A DNA stretch of 64,000 nt from Paenibacillus tuaregi (GCF_900086655.1 NZ_LT575476.1:208503-272502), one strand, 5' to 3'. Numbered from the stretch's first letter, positions 8,135 to 16,928 are shown. Numbers and translations: made by a program. Notes: generated by a model from the letters alone, not told the origin.

Positions 8135-8370
8135 AAATTGAAGATATTTGTTTGATTTGCAGGGGATACGCTCCACTGGAAAAACCTCATTGGCGAGGAA
8201 GGTATGCCGAGAACAACAACTCCACGTTTGTATCCATCCTCGGTCTGGAAGGCGCGACCAAAGAGATGTGGGAACACTACTGTCTTGCTATGGAAGCGCT
8301 GAGGGGAATACCACGCAATATTGCTTTTCTGAAGCATTTATTGAAATATATGATTCACCGGGATCGTTAA
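8135..8370 (+). pseudogene. 3' fragment of the polyprenyl synthetase gene
   Basis: 8204-8370 repeats the last 56 codons of the gene ending at 1732 almost exactly. The preceding bases 8135-8203 align to about 1500-1565 at only roughly 70% with small indels, so the frame leading into the conserved part is broken. It is not a functional gene. The sharp change in similarity at 8204 marks the left edge of the homogenised repeat. Confidence 0.85.
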
Positions 8371-8878
8371 CTTCGTATAGGACTTTATACTTACCTGTAA
8401 ATGGGAAAATATTCTCCCAGAGAGCTCACTAGCCTTCCATTACTCCCCTTTTTTCTGCATATTTTGTACCTTTCTCTTCCTGGCTTTTCCAGTGTATCAT
8501 GAAGAGATATGTAGAATGTGGCGATATATAAGGAGAATCATATATATGGATTGGTTGAATAAGGGAATTGCAGAACGCTGGCGGGCTGAAGGGATTAGAT
8601 ACGCATCTGATATTAATGAATACGTGCGCGTCGGCAATGAAACAGGATGGCCGGAGAATTTGAAGCCGCCGGAGGAGGATCAGCGCAGAAGCATTGCGGG
8701 GGACATCTTGCAGATGATTCGCGAAGCTAACCGATGTGGGGAAACGAAGAAGCTGCGTGAGGAAATTCCGCCGGCTTCTTGGCCGATTACCTCCGAATTT
8801 CCCGATAAGCTGCAGCCAGTGAAACCGCTGGCATTCTTACAGGATGGCAGCTTACTGGTGCACGCCGGTTCCGGGAGT
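8204..8878. repeat. Direct repeat, right copy (675 bp)
   Basis: Partner of 1566-2240 with 10 mismatches and no gaps. On its right side it continues as the intact beta-propeller gene. On its left it passes into a diverged relic of the polyprenyl synthetase gene. This mirrors the left copy, where the intact side is on the left. Confidence 0.95.
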
Positions 8879-9871
8879 CCAGGGGGAACGCTCTACAGGG
8901 CTCACGCGGGGGACCTGACCGAAATTACCGGAGCGAATTATGCCGGCAGCTCGCGGGACGGCGCGTATGTGGCACTTGTGAATGAACAAGGCATTCGTGT
9001 GGTGAAAGGTATGACTGGCGATACGGAAGGGGAGCAGGTCGCTGTTTTTCGCTGGAAGGATGTTCAGGGCAGGCTTAAAGCGGCTCTCCCGGATTTGGAA
9101 TCTCTGGCCGATGGGGAGCATCCAGAAAGGCACATGGATGAGGTGATTCCTGTTGACGGGGGCAGAAGGGTGATGCTCGTATGCGGATACGGGATTTATC
9201 TGCTAGGCGGCGGTGAGGGTGAGGTAGAGGTTGAACTGCTCCATCCTGAGCTTGCCGACTTGAGAGAGTACGAGAGCGAGGATACGATCGTGGATATGGC
9301 ACACGGTGACATATCCCCCGATGGCCGATGGCTGGCCTACGGCTCGCAGAGCAGTGAACATCAATTGAAGGACCTGCAGAGCGGAGCGGTATATGCTTAC
9401 GAGCCAGCCTCAAGCTATCCGCACTTTGCCCGTTTCTCGGAGGACAGCCGTGAGGTGTGGTTCAATGCGTGCCACTTTTACAACGGGGCGACCTTTAAAG
9501 TGCCTTTGGCGGAGGCCGCACAAAAGAGAGAGTGGGGCAGCCCGGAAGAGTGGCTGCTGACCAACGAGGAAATGCGTGTTTATGCGGGAGTATCTCTGCA
9601 GGAAGGTTATATTCTTGGTGACGCTTACGGTTATCTTAGGTTCATTGACAGGAAGGGTCAGGAGATCTGGCGTTATTTTGTAGGCAGTACGATCTCGGGC
9701 ATGACATTAACGGTGGATGAAAAGGTGCTTGCCGTCGGCACGTACGGGGGCATGCTGCATTTACTGGATTTGAAGTGCGGCCAGAAGAGCGAGTACAGCA
9801 TTGGAACGGCGGCCATTCTGGAAACGGACCGCTGGATGCTGTGGCAGAATCAGGAGCCTCTAAGCTGGTAG
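8546..9871 (+). CDS. Beta-propeller (WD40/PQQ-like) protein of unknown function
   Basis: 441 aa. ATG 8546 is chosen because AGGAGA lies nine bases upstream; in-frame codons before it have no such site. The N-terminal 100 residues are charged and helical (RRSIAGDILQMIREANRCGE). The rest is made of short beta-rich repeats with features such as ISPDGRWLAYGS, HFARFSEDSREVWF and VDEKVLAVGTYGGMLHLLDL, typical of propeller blades. There is no signal peptide, so it is probably cytoplasmic. In the ancestral order it followed the polyprenyl synthetase; the island now separates the two. A truncated second copy lies at 1908. No specific partner can be named. Confidence 0.75.
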   Translation: MDWLNKGIAERWRAEGIRYASDINEYVRVGNETGWPENLKPPEEDQRRSIAGDILQMIREANRCGETKKLREEIPPASWPITSEFPDKLQPVKPLAFLQDGSLLVHAGSGSPGGTLYRAHAGDLTEITGANYAGSSRDGAYVALVNEQGIRVVKGMTGDTEGEQVAVFRWKDVQGRLKAALPDLESLADGEHPERHMDEVIPVDGGRRVMLVCGYGIYLLGGGEGEVEVELLHPELADLREYESEDTIVDMAHGDISPDGRWLAYGSQSSEHQLKDLQSGAVYAYEPASSYPHFARFSEDSREVWFNACHFYNGATFKVPLAEAAQKREWGSPEEWLLTNEEMRVYAGVSLQEGYILGDAYGYLRFIDRKGQEIWRYFVGSTISGMTLTVDEKVLAVGTYGGMLHLLDLKCGQKSEYSIGTAAILETDRWMLWQNQEPLSW

Positions 9872-9995
9872 CGGAGGATGTCTTCGGCCTTCCAAGCTCC
9901 CCCAAAACAATAAATAGTACACTTAAGCTGGAGACAGCTTGGGAAAGACACGTAAATTTGGCGAAATCAAGCAAACTAAGCCTTATACTCTAAAG

Positions 9996-10039
9996 AATCG
10001 GCGATTTAATGTGTTTAATCCATTAGTCCGCCGATTTTT
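9996..10039 (+). terminator. Rho-independent terminator
   Basis: Arms AATCGGCG (9996-10003) and CGCCGATT (10029-10036) are followed by a T-run. It ends the beta-propeller gene transcript. Confidence 0.7.
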
Positions 10040-10099
10040 GTTTAGGCCGGGGCTCTCTATATAAATTGAACTTTAGAATTTACTGATCCGAGCGGAGAG

Positions 10100-10184
10100 G
10101 GCGAGTGATTCTGTAACAGGGGTCATAAGAACACTTGGCATTGCAGCGCCTGAGAAGTGTAACCTTCGTAAGTTCATATTATAT
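10100..10184. repeat. Dispersed intergenic element, short form
   Basis: GAGTGATTCTG (about 10103) is followed directly by a 63-base block (10122-10184) that matches 15429-15490 at roughly 80%, including GCAGCGCC and AAGTTCAT. The central hairpin present in the 15.4-kb copy is absent here. It lies just upstream of the kinase-HD gene. Confidence 0.65.
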
Positions 10185-10223
10185 CGTTATATTATCTGTA
10201 GAACCTGAAAGGAGGTGATGAAG

Positions 10224-11183
10224 ATGAGTGCCATTCATATGCTGGCCGGTATCCCGGGCAGCGGCAAGAGCCATTATGCGAAGGAAATTTGTAAACGTGA
10301 ACGAGCGGTTCTCGTTGCGACGGATGCCATACGGGAGAGGCTGTTCGGAAGTGAAACCCGGCAGAAGAACACGTACCGGATCTTTGAGGAAGCTTTTGCT
10401 GAGATTGAGCGGGCCTTGGCTTCCGGAAGAAACGTGGTCTTTGACGCCACGAACGTTGCGCGGGACCGGCGGATTCAATTTCTGAAGCGGTTTAGGGATG
10501 TGTCCGTGGAGTGCCATGCCTGTATAACTCCCTATGAAATTGCCAGAGAGCGGGTACAGGCAAGAAAACGGAAGATTGAAGACAAGGTGCTGGAGAAGTA
10601 CACCAAGAACTTCGAGTTTCCGGTGCTTGCTGAAGGCTTTGACAGTCTCCATATCGTGCATACGCCAGCGAACACCGGAATGGAGCGGGCTGAACTTGAG
10701 CAGCTTCTTGCACAGAGGCCGGGTCATGATCAGCTATTTGGTTATCTGAAGAGGTCTCCCTATTTCAATGTGATGCTGGGCTACGACCAGGAGAATCCAT
10801 ATCATTCCAAAACCTTGTCTGAGCATACACATGCCGTATTAGATTATATCAATGCCCTTTATGAAGGAGAGCATCTGCTTGAGATGCAGCTGGCGGCCCT
10901 GTTTCATGATGCCGGCAAGCCATTCTGCAAGGTCTGGAAGCCAAATCGGGGATATTATTCATATTTCGGACATGAGCATGTTTCCGCCGGAATAGCCTGC
11001 CACGTGCTGAAGGGGCTGGGGTACGGCGACGATTTTATTTTACATGTGGTGAACATGGTGAGCTTCCACATGGAGATCCTGCATGGAGGAGACGCCGGAG
11101 CATCCAAGATCTATCATTTGCTCGGCGATCAACTGTTGGCAGAGCTGTATTTCTTCGCGGAAGCGGACACGTACGCCAAATAG
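10224..11183 (+). CDS. P-loop polynucleotide kinase-HD phosphohydrolase fusion (RNA end-healing)
   Basis: 319 aa. ATG 10224 lies at good distance from AAGGAGGTGA. The N-terminal kinase has Walker A GIPGSGKS (residues 9-16), a DAT motif near 35, DATN near 80 and a basic lid (RERVQARKRK). From about residue 195 an HD domain shows HTHAVLDYI, LFHDAGKP and FGHEHVSAG. Pnk-like kinases phosphorylate 5'-OH ends, and HD partners can remove 3' or 2',3'-cyclic phosphates. HD-Pnk proteins next to RNA ligases are described in other bacteria (Runella, from memory, with HD first). Here the kinase is first. The next gene, 14 bases on, is an RNA ligase, so an end-healing and sealing pair is likely. A metabolic nucleotide kinase is an alternative. 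Confidence 0.8.
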   Translation: MSAIHMLAGIPGSGKSHYAKEICKRERAVLVATDAIRERLFGSETRQKNTYRIFEEAFAEIERALASGRNVVFDATNVARDRRIQFLKRFRDVSVECHACITPYEIARERVQARKRKIEDKVLEKYTKNFEFPVLAEGFDSLHIVHTPANTGMERAELEQLLAQRPGHDQLFGYLKRSPYFNVMLGYDQENPYHSKTLSEHTHAVLDYINALYEGEHLLEMQLAALFHDAGKPFCKVWKPNRGYYSYFGHEHVSAGIACHVLKGLGYGDDFILHVVNMVSFHMEILHGGDAGASKIYHLLGDQLLAELYFFAEADTYAK

Positions 11184-11197
11184 AGGTGATTTAAGTT

Positions 11198-11827
11198 ATG
11201 AAAGTTAAATATCCAAAGACGATGCATCTTCCTTGGTCCAGAAGTTATACGGACGATGACCGGATACTTCGGGATACGGACCATTTTGCCGGGAAAGAGA
11301 TTGTCATTACCGAGAAAATGGACGGGGAAAATACAACGATGTATCAAGACTTCATTCACGCGAGGTCGCTCGACAGTAAGGACCACTCTTCCCGTCATTA
11401 TGTGAAGACGCTGCATGGAGGGATCCGGTATATGATTCCGGAAGGGTATCGGCTGTGTGGGGAAAATGTGTACGCCAAGCATTCACTACACTACACGTCT
11501 CTGCCTGGTTATTACATGCTTTTCTCGGTATGGGATGACCGAAATATTTGCCTCTCCTGGGATGAGACCACGGCGTGGGCGGAGAAGCTGGGGATTCCGC
11601 ATGTTCCTATTCTATACCGCGGGATATGGAGCGAGGAAGCCGCTAAGGCATGTTATACGAAGCAGTCCAAGTGTGGTGGTGAGCAAGAGGGGTATGTGGT
11701 CCGGCTGGCCTCCGAATTTCCTTATGAGGATTTCAAACGCTCGGTTGCCAAGTTTGTCCGGAAGAACCATGTGCAGACCGATGAGCACTGGCTTAGCAAG
11801 CCGATCGAGCCTAACGGGTTAGCTTAA
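11198..11827 (+). CDS. RNA ligase family protein (single nucleotidyltransferase domain)
   Basis: 209 aa. The covalent nucleotidyltransferase motif I is EKMDGEN near residues 39-45, where the Lys takes AMP. Other recognisable motifs are LCGENVYAKHS (III-like), EGYVVR (IV-like) and KFVRKN (V-like). The protein is short and ends soon after motif V, so the extra C-terminal domain of many RNA ligases is missing. It follows the kinase-HD gene by 14 bases and should be co-translated with it. Together they could heal and seal broken RNA, for example nicked tRNA. Target RNA and ATP dependence are inferred from family, not seen. Confidence 0.82.
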   Translation: MKVKYPKTMHLPWSRSYTDDDRILRDTDHFAGKEIVITEKMDGENTTMYQDFIHARSLDSKDHSSRHYVKTLHGGIRYMIPEGYRLCGENVYAKHSLHYTSLPGYYMLFSVWDDRNICLSWDETTAWAEKLGIPHVPILYRGIWSEEAAKACYTKQSKCGGEQEGYVVRLASEFPYEDFKRSVAKFVRKNHVQTDEHWLSKPIEPNGLA

Positions 11828-11876
11828 GCACATTTAGCGGAAAGGCATGTGGGTGAAAGAATATAACATAAAGATA

Positions 11877-11896
11877 AGGAGAGGGTTATCATGTAA
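11877..11896 (+). other. Start-stop codon pair behind a ribosome binding site
   Basis: AAGGAGAGG is followed nine bases later by ATG immediately followed by TAA. It may be a degenerate small ORF whose second codon became a stop, since the frame stays open for about 20 codons afterwards, or a translational start-stop element. Function is unknown. Confidence 0.3.
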
Positions 11897-12102
11897 TTCG
11901 TATGCGGTTTGCAGCAAAGTTGGGTCACATATTGTAGTGATTTAGAAATTCAAATTTGATAGTTTTCTAGTTGTATAGATTTCCCATACATAGAGTTAAT
12001 TATGATTTGGTACATAGGGTATGCGATTTTTGCGAGATATGAGGATTTAGGGTTGATCTCAGGTTTTAAGTAGATTAAGGATCAGAAATGAACAGGAGGC
12101 AG

Positions 12103-12912
12103 ATGACGATGATGATGGACCCCAAGGCTAAGAAAATATTGATGAACACCCATTGGAGCTCCGGCCGCTGGCGGGAGGGGAGCTTCATTTGCTCGGACGA
12201 GGATTTCCAATATGCCAAAAGCAAGGGAGTCATGTTCGACCCGGTGACGATATCGCATGACGAATGCGTTCAGAGGCTGAGCGAGCTGCACGAGCGGAGT
12301 ATCACAAAAGACAAGGTGGTACGCGCATTCCTGCACAGCTTGTCAACACGTAAGGTCTATTGGCGGAGTGCCTTGTCCAGCTACGCGCTGACGCATCATT
12401 TACCCATACATAGTTATGTACAACAGCCGGTCGCTGGGCTGAGTTATACGATTTGCGGTGATTGCACCGCCAGACAACTGATGGCAAAAGAACAATATAT
12501 CGATGAAGACTTAAACGTGCTTAATTTTGAACGGGTGAAATGGGGAGGCGTGCGTTTAAATTGGCTGATTTATTGCTTGATGGATCTTGAGTTTCTCGCC
12601 AGGGAAGAGGATTTCGAGATAAGCCGGGAGGACACGGAGATCTTGAAGAGGATGCTTGAGGCCGTAGAAGCCTGCGGCGATAAAGACGCAGCTAGGCAGC
12701 TCGAGAAACGATGGAAGGATGTGTTCGCCTCCAACCAATATGAGCGGGATTTCGTGATGGAAATTTGGGGATATGCCGGACTTCTGCAATCTCAGGACGA
12801 TTACCGCAAAGAGCGCGGGCGGGGGACAGATTTTAGGTCAATGGCCACCTGGCGGGGCGAGGATGGACTGTGCAGGGAACAAGTGGAGTTCTATTTTGGG
12901 GACTATTTATGA
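12103..12912 (+). CDS. Conserved-looking hypothetical protein
   Basis: 269 aa, acidic-basic mixed, no membrane segment or signal peptide. ATG 12103 is preferred over 12088 because AGGAGG (12094-12099) overlaps codons of the longer form and sits just before 12103. Visible features are a W-rich N-terminus (HWSSGRWREG), CGDC near residue 122, and a helical C-terminal half with many charged residues. I do not recognise a family. It is preceded by about 275 bases with no gene and is followed after 75 bases by a membrane protein gene on the same strand. Confidence 0.7.
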   Translation: MTMMMDPKAKKILMNTHWSSGRWREGSFICSDEDFQYAKSKGVMFDPVTISHDECVQRLSELHERSITKDKVVRAFLHSLSTRKVYWRSALSSYALTHHLPIHSYVQQPVAGLSYTICGDCTARQLMAKEQYIDEDLNVLNFERVKWGGVRLNWLIYCLMDLEFLAREEDFEISREDTEILKRMLEAVEACGDKDAARQLEKRWKDVFASNQYERDFVMEIWGYAGLLQSQDDYRKERGRGTDFRSMATWRGEDGLCREQVEFYFGDYL

Positions 12913-12987
12913 TGATCTGTGCAGGCGGCATGATCTGAGCTAAAGCTGGGAAGGCAAGCTCTGCAGGTATGGAAGGGGGGAAGACAG

Positions 12988-15246
12988 ATGAAAACACGTG
13001 CGATATCACTCATAAACCTGGTGTTCTTTGTTCCGGCTATCCTGCTTAGCTGGTTTGTATGGAATGATTACAGCCGCTACATGACGAATATCAATGACCA
13101 CCTGGCGTCCATGAAAGGGATCTATTTCCTGGATGAGGGGAGAAAGGTGGTAGGGATTTCCGATCAGAAAGATGGAGCCTATTATAGGGCGCATCTGTTC
13201 GACGCAAGCACCGGGACATTGTTAAAAGAGACTACAATACGCTCCAGTTTTTACGGGGAGCTTGGTGCTGTATCTTATCAGCAGGGAGGTGTCATCGTAC
13301 CAACCTATGACAACAGCTTGGGGCTTCAGCTCAATTATTTCCGCCCGTCGGGTGAGGTGGATGAGCTAGCCCAGGGTACGCTTCATATTCCGTCTTCGAT
13401 GAGCTCGGGTGTGTATTCATGGCGTGGAAGATTGATTATTACCGGTGAGACCATCGGCTCGGCTCTGTACATGGCCCAAGTGAAAGGGGGGGAGGTTGGA
13501 AAGCTTCTTCTAAGTTCCCCGGGTCATCTCCCGGCGAGACCTGTCCGGGTGACGGATGTACACGGCAGCTTTACGAACGATAAGGCGCTCCCGATTTTTG
13601 AGGTGAGCCTGAAAGATGATAGAGTTGCTTTTGTCAGCGGAATTCTGGATAAGAACAACAAGCCTTCCGTGCTGATAAAGAATAAGGATGAGAACACCTT
13701 TGATGCGGAGGATCGGGCCGCAGCCCAATTTGCCAAGCATTTTGGCTTTGACAATGCCAAGCTGATTCGAACGGATGGCGATTACCCTGGAAAAGCCAGG
13801 TTCTATAACGCCAATGAGAAGAGATGGGGAGCCGCGGTGCCTACGCCTAAGCCGGTGTACCAATCCCGGGTTTTCCTGCTGAACGACCAGGAGGTGCTGA
13901 TTGCCGGATCGACAGCGGAAGATGAATTGAAGGGCACTGTCCTTGGTTATGTGTTCAATCAGAAAACCGGTAAATTTACAGATGTCACCGGGTTCCTGAG
14001 CAAGTTTTCGTATGAGGCTCTGAAGAATGATAACATGACTTTTCATAAAGAATTGGATAAGGAGAACCTTTACTTCGTGAATGAAGATCAAGGGGCCGGT
14101 TCTTACCAAATGAAGAACCATGACATCAAGATCGTGACGAACAAGCAGGTCGGACTTTGGATGGCTGGGGAAGGCGGAGACCGAATTTCCTGGAGGAGCT
14201 TCTGGAACTATGTGAAGCAGGGCGGCGCACTGATCATCAACTGGGTGGTATGGCTGGTCATCCCATTGTTTATGTTCGTCGGGCTAGGTATGATTCCGCG
14301 CCTGTTGATGAGAGCAAGAGCCCGAAAAATCGCGGAAGGGCAACAGATTCCGGGGACGATCGTCCGGATGGAGGAGACCGGCCTCCAAGTGAACAACCAG
14401 CCGCAGGTAAGGTTTACCGTCCAGTTTGAGGACGACGGACAGATGAAAGAGGTTGAGATCAAGAAGGTGATCTCCTTCTTAAGTGACATCAAGGTTGGGG
14501 ACCCGGTGATAATCAGCTACAACAAGAGCAAGAACAGAGCTGTATTCGTTACGCAGGAGGATATCCGGGAACCACAGAAGCTGGAAGTGATCAGAAATGC
14601 TGAGCTGCGGCGTATCGAACCTTGCGGCAAGGTGAAACGCAGTCAAGTGCTCCAGCTTCATTTTACGGCGAACGGCCGGGACTATACGGTACCGGTCGTG
14701 CAGCCTCCCGGTTTTGAATACCGTGTAGGAGAGCGGGCCAACCTTGCGCTGATTCAAGGGACGGCGAGAATTCACAGCTATGGGAACGGTGACGGCCTGG
14801 CAGGCTCGGAGCAGATCTCGATGCAGGGAGAAGTGCTCAGGGTGGAGGAATACCCGGTCTCGATTGCAGGACGGCAGCTTATGATTCTAGAGATCATGAT
14901 GACCGAAGGGCCGCAGCGAATCCGCAAGGTCAACAGCCTCTTCGTGCCGAAAGGTCTTCCTGTGCAAGCCGGTGTGGTCATTCCGGTCGTGATGAGACGA
15001 GATGACTATGCGAGGGAAGCCCGTCTGCATAAAGGCAAGCAGGGGGCCGCAAAAGTGACTTCGGTACGATTCACTGGAACAATTGGCGAACGGCCGCTAG
15101 CTGAGATCACAGTGGAAAGAAACGGAACGACTTACCACATCAGCCAGACGATTGAACCGGTATACGGGGTGGAGACTGGCGATGAGTTGTGGATCGCTTA
15201 CGATGAGAATACGCGGGAAGCAGTGATTGTAAATTATGCTTCATAG
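12988..15246 (+). CDS. Large membrane protein with extracytoplasmic domain and DUF3592-like region
   Basis: 752 aa. One N-terminal membrane segment (residues 6-25) is followed by about 390 residues of beta-rich sequence that should lie outside the membrane. A second membrane segment is INWVVWLVIPLFMFVGLGMI near residue 420. The C-terminal 310 residues are cytoplasmic and contain a repeated small beta domain (PGTIVRMEE, VRFTVQFEDDG, VGDPVIISY), like DUF3592-type folds, at least twice more with weaker similarity. The ATG follows GGAAGGGGGGAAG. The topology suggests a sensor or scaffold linking outside to inside, but no catalytic motif is visible. Function is unknown. Confidence 0.7.
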   Translation: MKTRAISLINLVFFVPAILLSWFVWNDYSRYMTNINDHLASMKGIYFLDEGRKVVGISDQKDGAYYRAHLFDASTGTLLKETTIRSSFYGELGAVSYQQGGVIVPTYDNSLGLQLNYFRPSGEVDELAQGTLHIPSSMSSGVYSWRGRLIITGETIGSALYMAQVKGGEVGKLLLSSPGHLPARPVRVTDVHGSFTNDKALPIFEVSLKDDRVAFVSGILDKNNKPSVLIKNKDENTFDAEDRAAAQFAKHFGFDNAKLIRTDGDYPGKARFYNANEKRWGAAVPTPKPVYQSRVFLLNDQEVLIAGSTAEDELKGTVLGYVFNQKTGKFTDVTGFLSKFSYEALKNDNMTFHKELDKENLYFVNEDQGAGSYQMKNHDIKIVTNKQVGLWMAGEGGDRISWRSFWNYVKQGGALIINWVVWLVIPLFMFVGLGMIPRLLMRARARKIAEGQQIPGTIVRMEETGLQVNNQPQVRFTVQFEDDGQMKEVEIKKVISFLSDIKVGDPVIISYNKSKNRAVFVTQEDIREPQKLEVIRNAELRRIEPCGKVKRSQVLQLHFTANGRDYTVPVVQPPGFEYRVGERANLALIQGTARIHSYGNGDGLAGSEQISMQGEVLRVEEYPVSIAGRQLMILEIMMTEGPQRIRKVNSLFVPKGLPVQAGVVIPVVMRRDDYAREARLHKGKQGAAKVTSVRFTGTIGERPLAEITVERNGTTYHISQTIEPVYGVETGDELWIAYDENTREAVIVNYAS

Positions 15247-15329
15247 TAAATCGCCTTCTGTGCACTTGTCTAACCGATTTTCAAGCGTGCGCTTCTAATC
15301 GGTTCGCAAGTGTGCATGGAGGGGCGAAA

Positions 15330-15490
15330 GCTTCGATCCCGAGTGATTCTGAAGAAGCGGAGCGTCCGCCTTTGTCTCCGAAATACCCTACTTTGATATC
15401 TATTTCAAGGATTTCGGGGACAACAGTGGTCGTAAGAACACTCGGCATCGCAGCGCCCAAAAGGGTAACTTTCATAAGTTCATTTTATAT
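15330..15490. repeat. Structured dispersed intergenic element, long form
   Basis: Contains hairpin GCGGAGCGTCCGC (about 15357-15369) and a second hairpin with 11-base arms GTCTCCGAAAT (about 15375-15385) and ATTTCGGGGAC. Then comes the 62-base block 15429-15490 shared with 10122-10184. The hairpin part is missing from the other copy. It may be a repeat family or a structured RNA leader of the downstream gene, whose start follows 56 bases later. Confidence 0.65.
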
Positions 15491-15545
15491 ACATAAAAAT
15501 ATTTGGACGCTAAATTCGGGAACGCGAGCAGGGGGAAAAGAATGT

Positions 15546-16928
15546 ATGTATGAGGAACAGCTAAACCGGATTCGCCGGAAGCTCGAGCTGGCGGCTGAGG
15601 CCGACCCGGATTATCAAGTATTCGGGGCAAGATCACACCGCTACAAGATGAAGCAACCGCTTCAGCCAGCTGAGCTGCAGCAGTTCGAGCAGACACATGG
15701 GGTTGTTCTGCCTGAAGATTATGCGGCTTTTCTAACCGGGATTGGAAACGGTGGGGCCGGGCCGTATTATGGCATCCATCCGCTCGGCAAGAAGCAGTCT
15801 ATGGAGCTTGACGGGCTTGCACAACCTTCTCACCTGCACCCCAAGGTGGGACCGAGCGGGGCTGGAGGCCACTCAGAGCTTCACGAGACCAATCTCGACT
15901 CCTTGAGTGACGAGGAATACGATCAATACGAAGCCCGCATGTTCCAAGGCTTGCTAAATATCGGTGAGCAGGGCTGCACCTACGAGACGATGCTGGTTGT
16001 TACGGGGGAACACCGGGGGAAGGTGGTTTATTTGGATCTGGACAGCTACCGGTCCTTTTTTACCTATGAACAGAACTTCCTGGATTGGTATGAACGGTGG
16101 CTCGATGAGACGATTGCCAGCTATGACAGCTCCTGGTTCGGCTTACGCCGGGGAGGCGACGAACGAGAATTAGAGAGCCTGTATTCATCCACGGCGGATA
16201 AACATGTTAGGATCGAGGCGCTGCAGGGCATGCTCAAACTGCCGGAGATTACCGATGAGATGGCCGCATTTTTGAAAGAACAGTGTCGTGAAGAATCTGG
16301 CGAAGTAAGCCAGTGGGCGCTGCAGGTTCTGGCCAAGATGAGGTTCGATCAGGCCGAGCCGCTGCTTCGGCAGAAGCTGAACGGAAAAGACAACGATGCC
16401 CGTCTGTTCGCCCTTCAGCTCATTAGATGGTACATGCCGCAGGGAGATCAGCGTTTTGCTGAGGAGATCGTTCTCTTGCTTCCGCTCGAAACGAATATAG
16501 AAGCATTCCGCTTTATGACTTATATATTGGATGATGCCGGAGTGGATCTGCTTCAGCTTATGCTGCCATTGTTCAACCATCCCCTTGCAGAGTTTCGCTT
16601 ACAGGCTATCTATCAGGCTGGAAAATCAACAAGCAAAGAGGATGCGCTTCCCTATTTCACCAAGGCTCTGGAAGACCCGGATATCGGGGTGAAGCGTATC
16701 GCCATACAGGCTTTATCGAATGTGCCGGAACCGGCACTGCTTGAGGTGTATGAGCGGCTGCTGCTGCAGCACAAGACGGGTGATGATTATATCCGCTCTA
16801 ATATAAGCCGGAGGCTGCAAGAGTTTGCTTTTGCTTCAATGGACGAAGTGGAGCGGGCGGTGCCTGCATCCTTGTCCCAGGTGAGAGGCATGTTCAGAGC
16901 CAGCCTGGAGCCTTATCGCAGGAAGTAG
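15546..16928 (+). CDS. SMI1/KNR4 (SUKH) domain protein with HEAT-like repeats
   Basis: 460 aa from ATG 15546, which has AGGGGGA upstream; a longer in-frame extension to 15312 crosses the structured element and is rejected. Residues 40-200 show the SUKH pattern: LQQFEQTHGVVLPEDYAAFL, then GIGNGGAGPYYGI, and later YLDLDSYRSFF. From about residue 220 there are helical repeats (SQWALQVLAKM, ARLFALQLIRW, VKRIAIQALSNVPEP) like HEAT repeats. SUKH proteins are often immunity proteins to contact toxins or serve housekeeping binding roles. No toxin gene is adjacent, so immunity is only a possibility. The next gene starts 22 bases later, suggesting an operon. Confidence 0.8.
   Translation: MYEEQLNRIRRKLELAAEADPDYQVFGARSHRYKMKQPLQPAELQQFEQTHGVVLPEDYAAFLTGIGNGGAGPYYGIHPLGKKQSMELDGLAQPSHLHPKVGPSGAGGHSELHETNLDSLSDEEYDQYEARMFQGLLNIGEQGCTYETMLVVTGEHRGKVVYLDLDSYRSFFTYEQNFLDWYERWLDETIASYDSSWFGLRRGGDERELESLYSSTADKHVRIEALQGMLKLPEITDEMAAFLKEQCREESGEVSQWALQVLAKMRFDQAEPLLRQKLNGKDNDARLFALQLIRWYMPQGDQRFAEEIVLLLPLETNIEAFRFMTYILDDAGVDLLQLMLPLFNHPLAEFRLQAIYQAGKSTSKEDALPYFTKALEDPDIGVKRIAIQALSNVPEPALLEVYERLLLQHKTGDDYIRSNISRRLQEFAFASMDEVERAVPASLSQVRGMFRASLEPYRRK

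Larger units (their letters stand above)
9872..10223. other. Intergenic: terminator plus short form of a dispersed element
   Basis: Contains a terminator at 9996-10039, then the short form of the repeated element (about 10100-10184), then the ribosome binding site AAGGAGGTGA of the next gene. Nothing coding was recognised. Confidence 0.6.

Noticed and set aside
8148..8432. 94-aa frame with an RSTGKTSLARK segment that looks like a P-loop
   Set aside because: It arises from a frame-shifted reading of the degraded polyprenyl synthetase fragment; the resemblance is accidental.
15312..15545. N-terminal extension of the SUKH-HEAT gene
   Set aside because: It runs through the repeated hairpin element and has no ribosome binding site; ATG 15546 has one.
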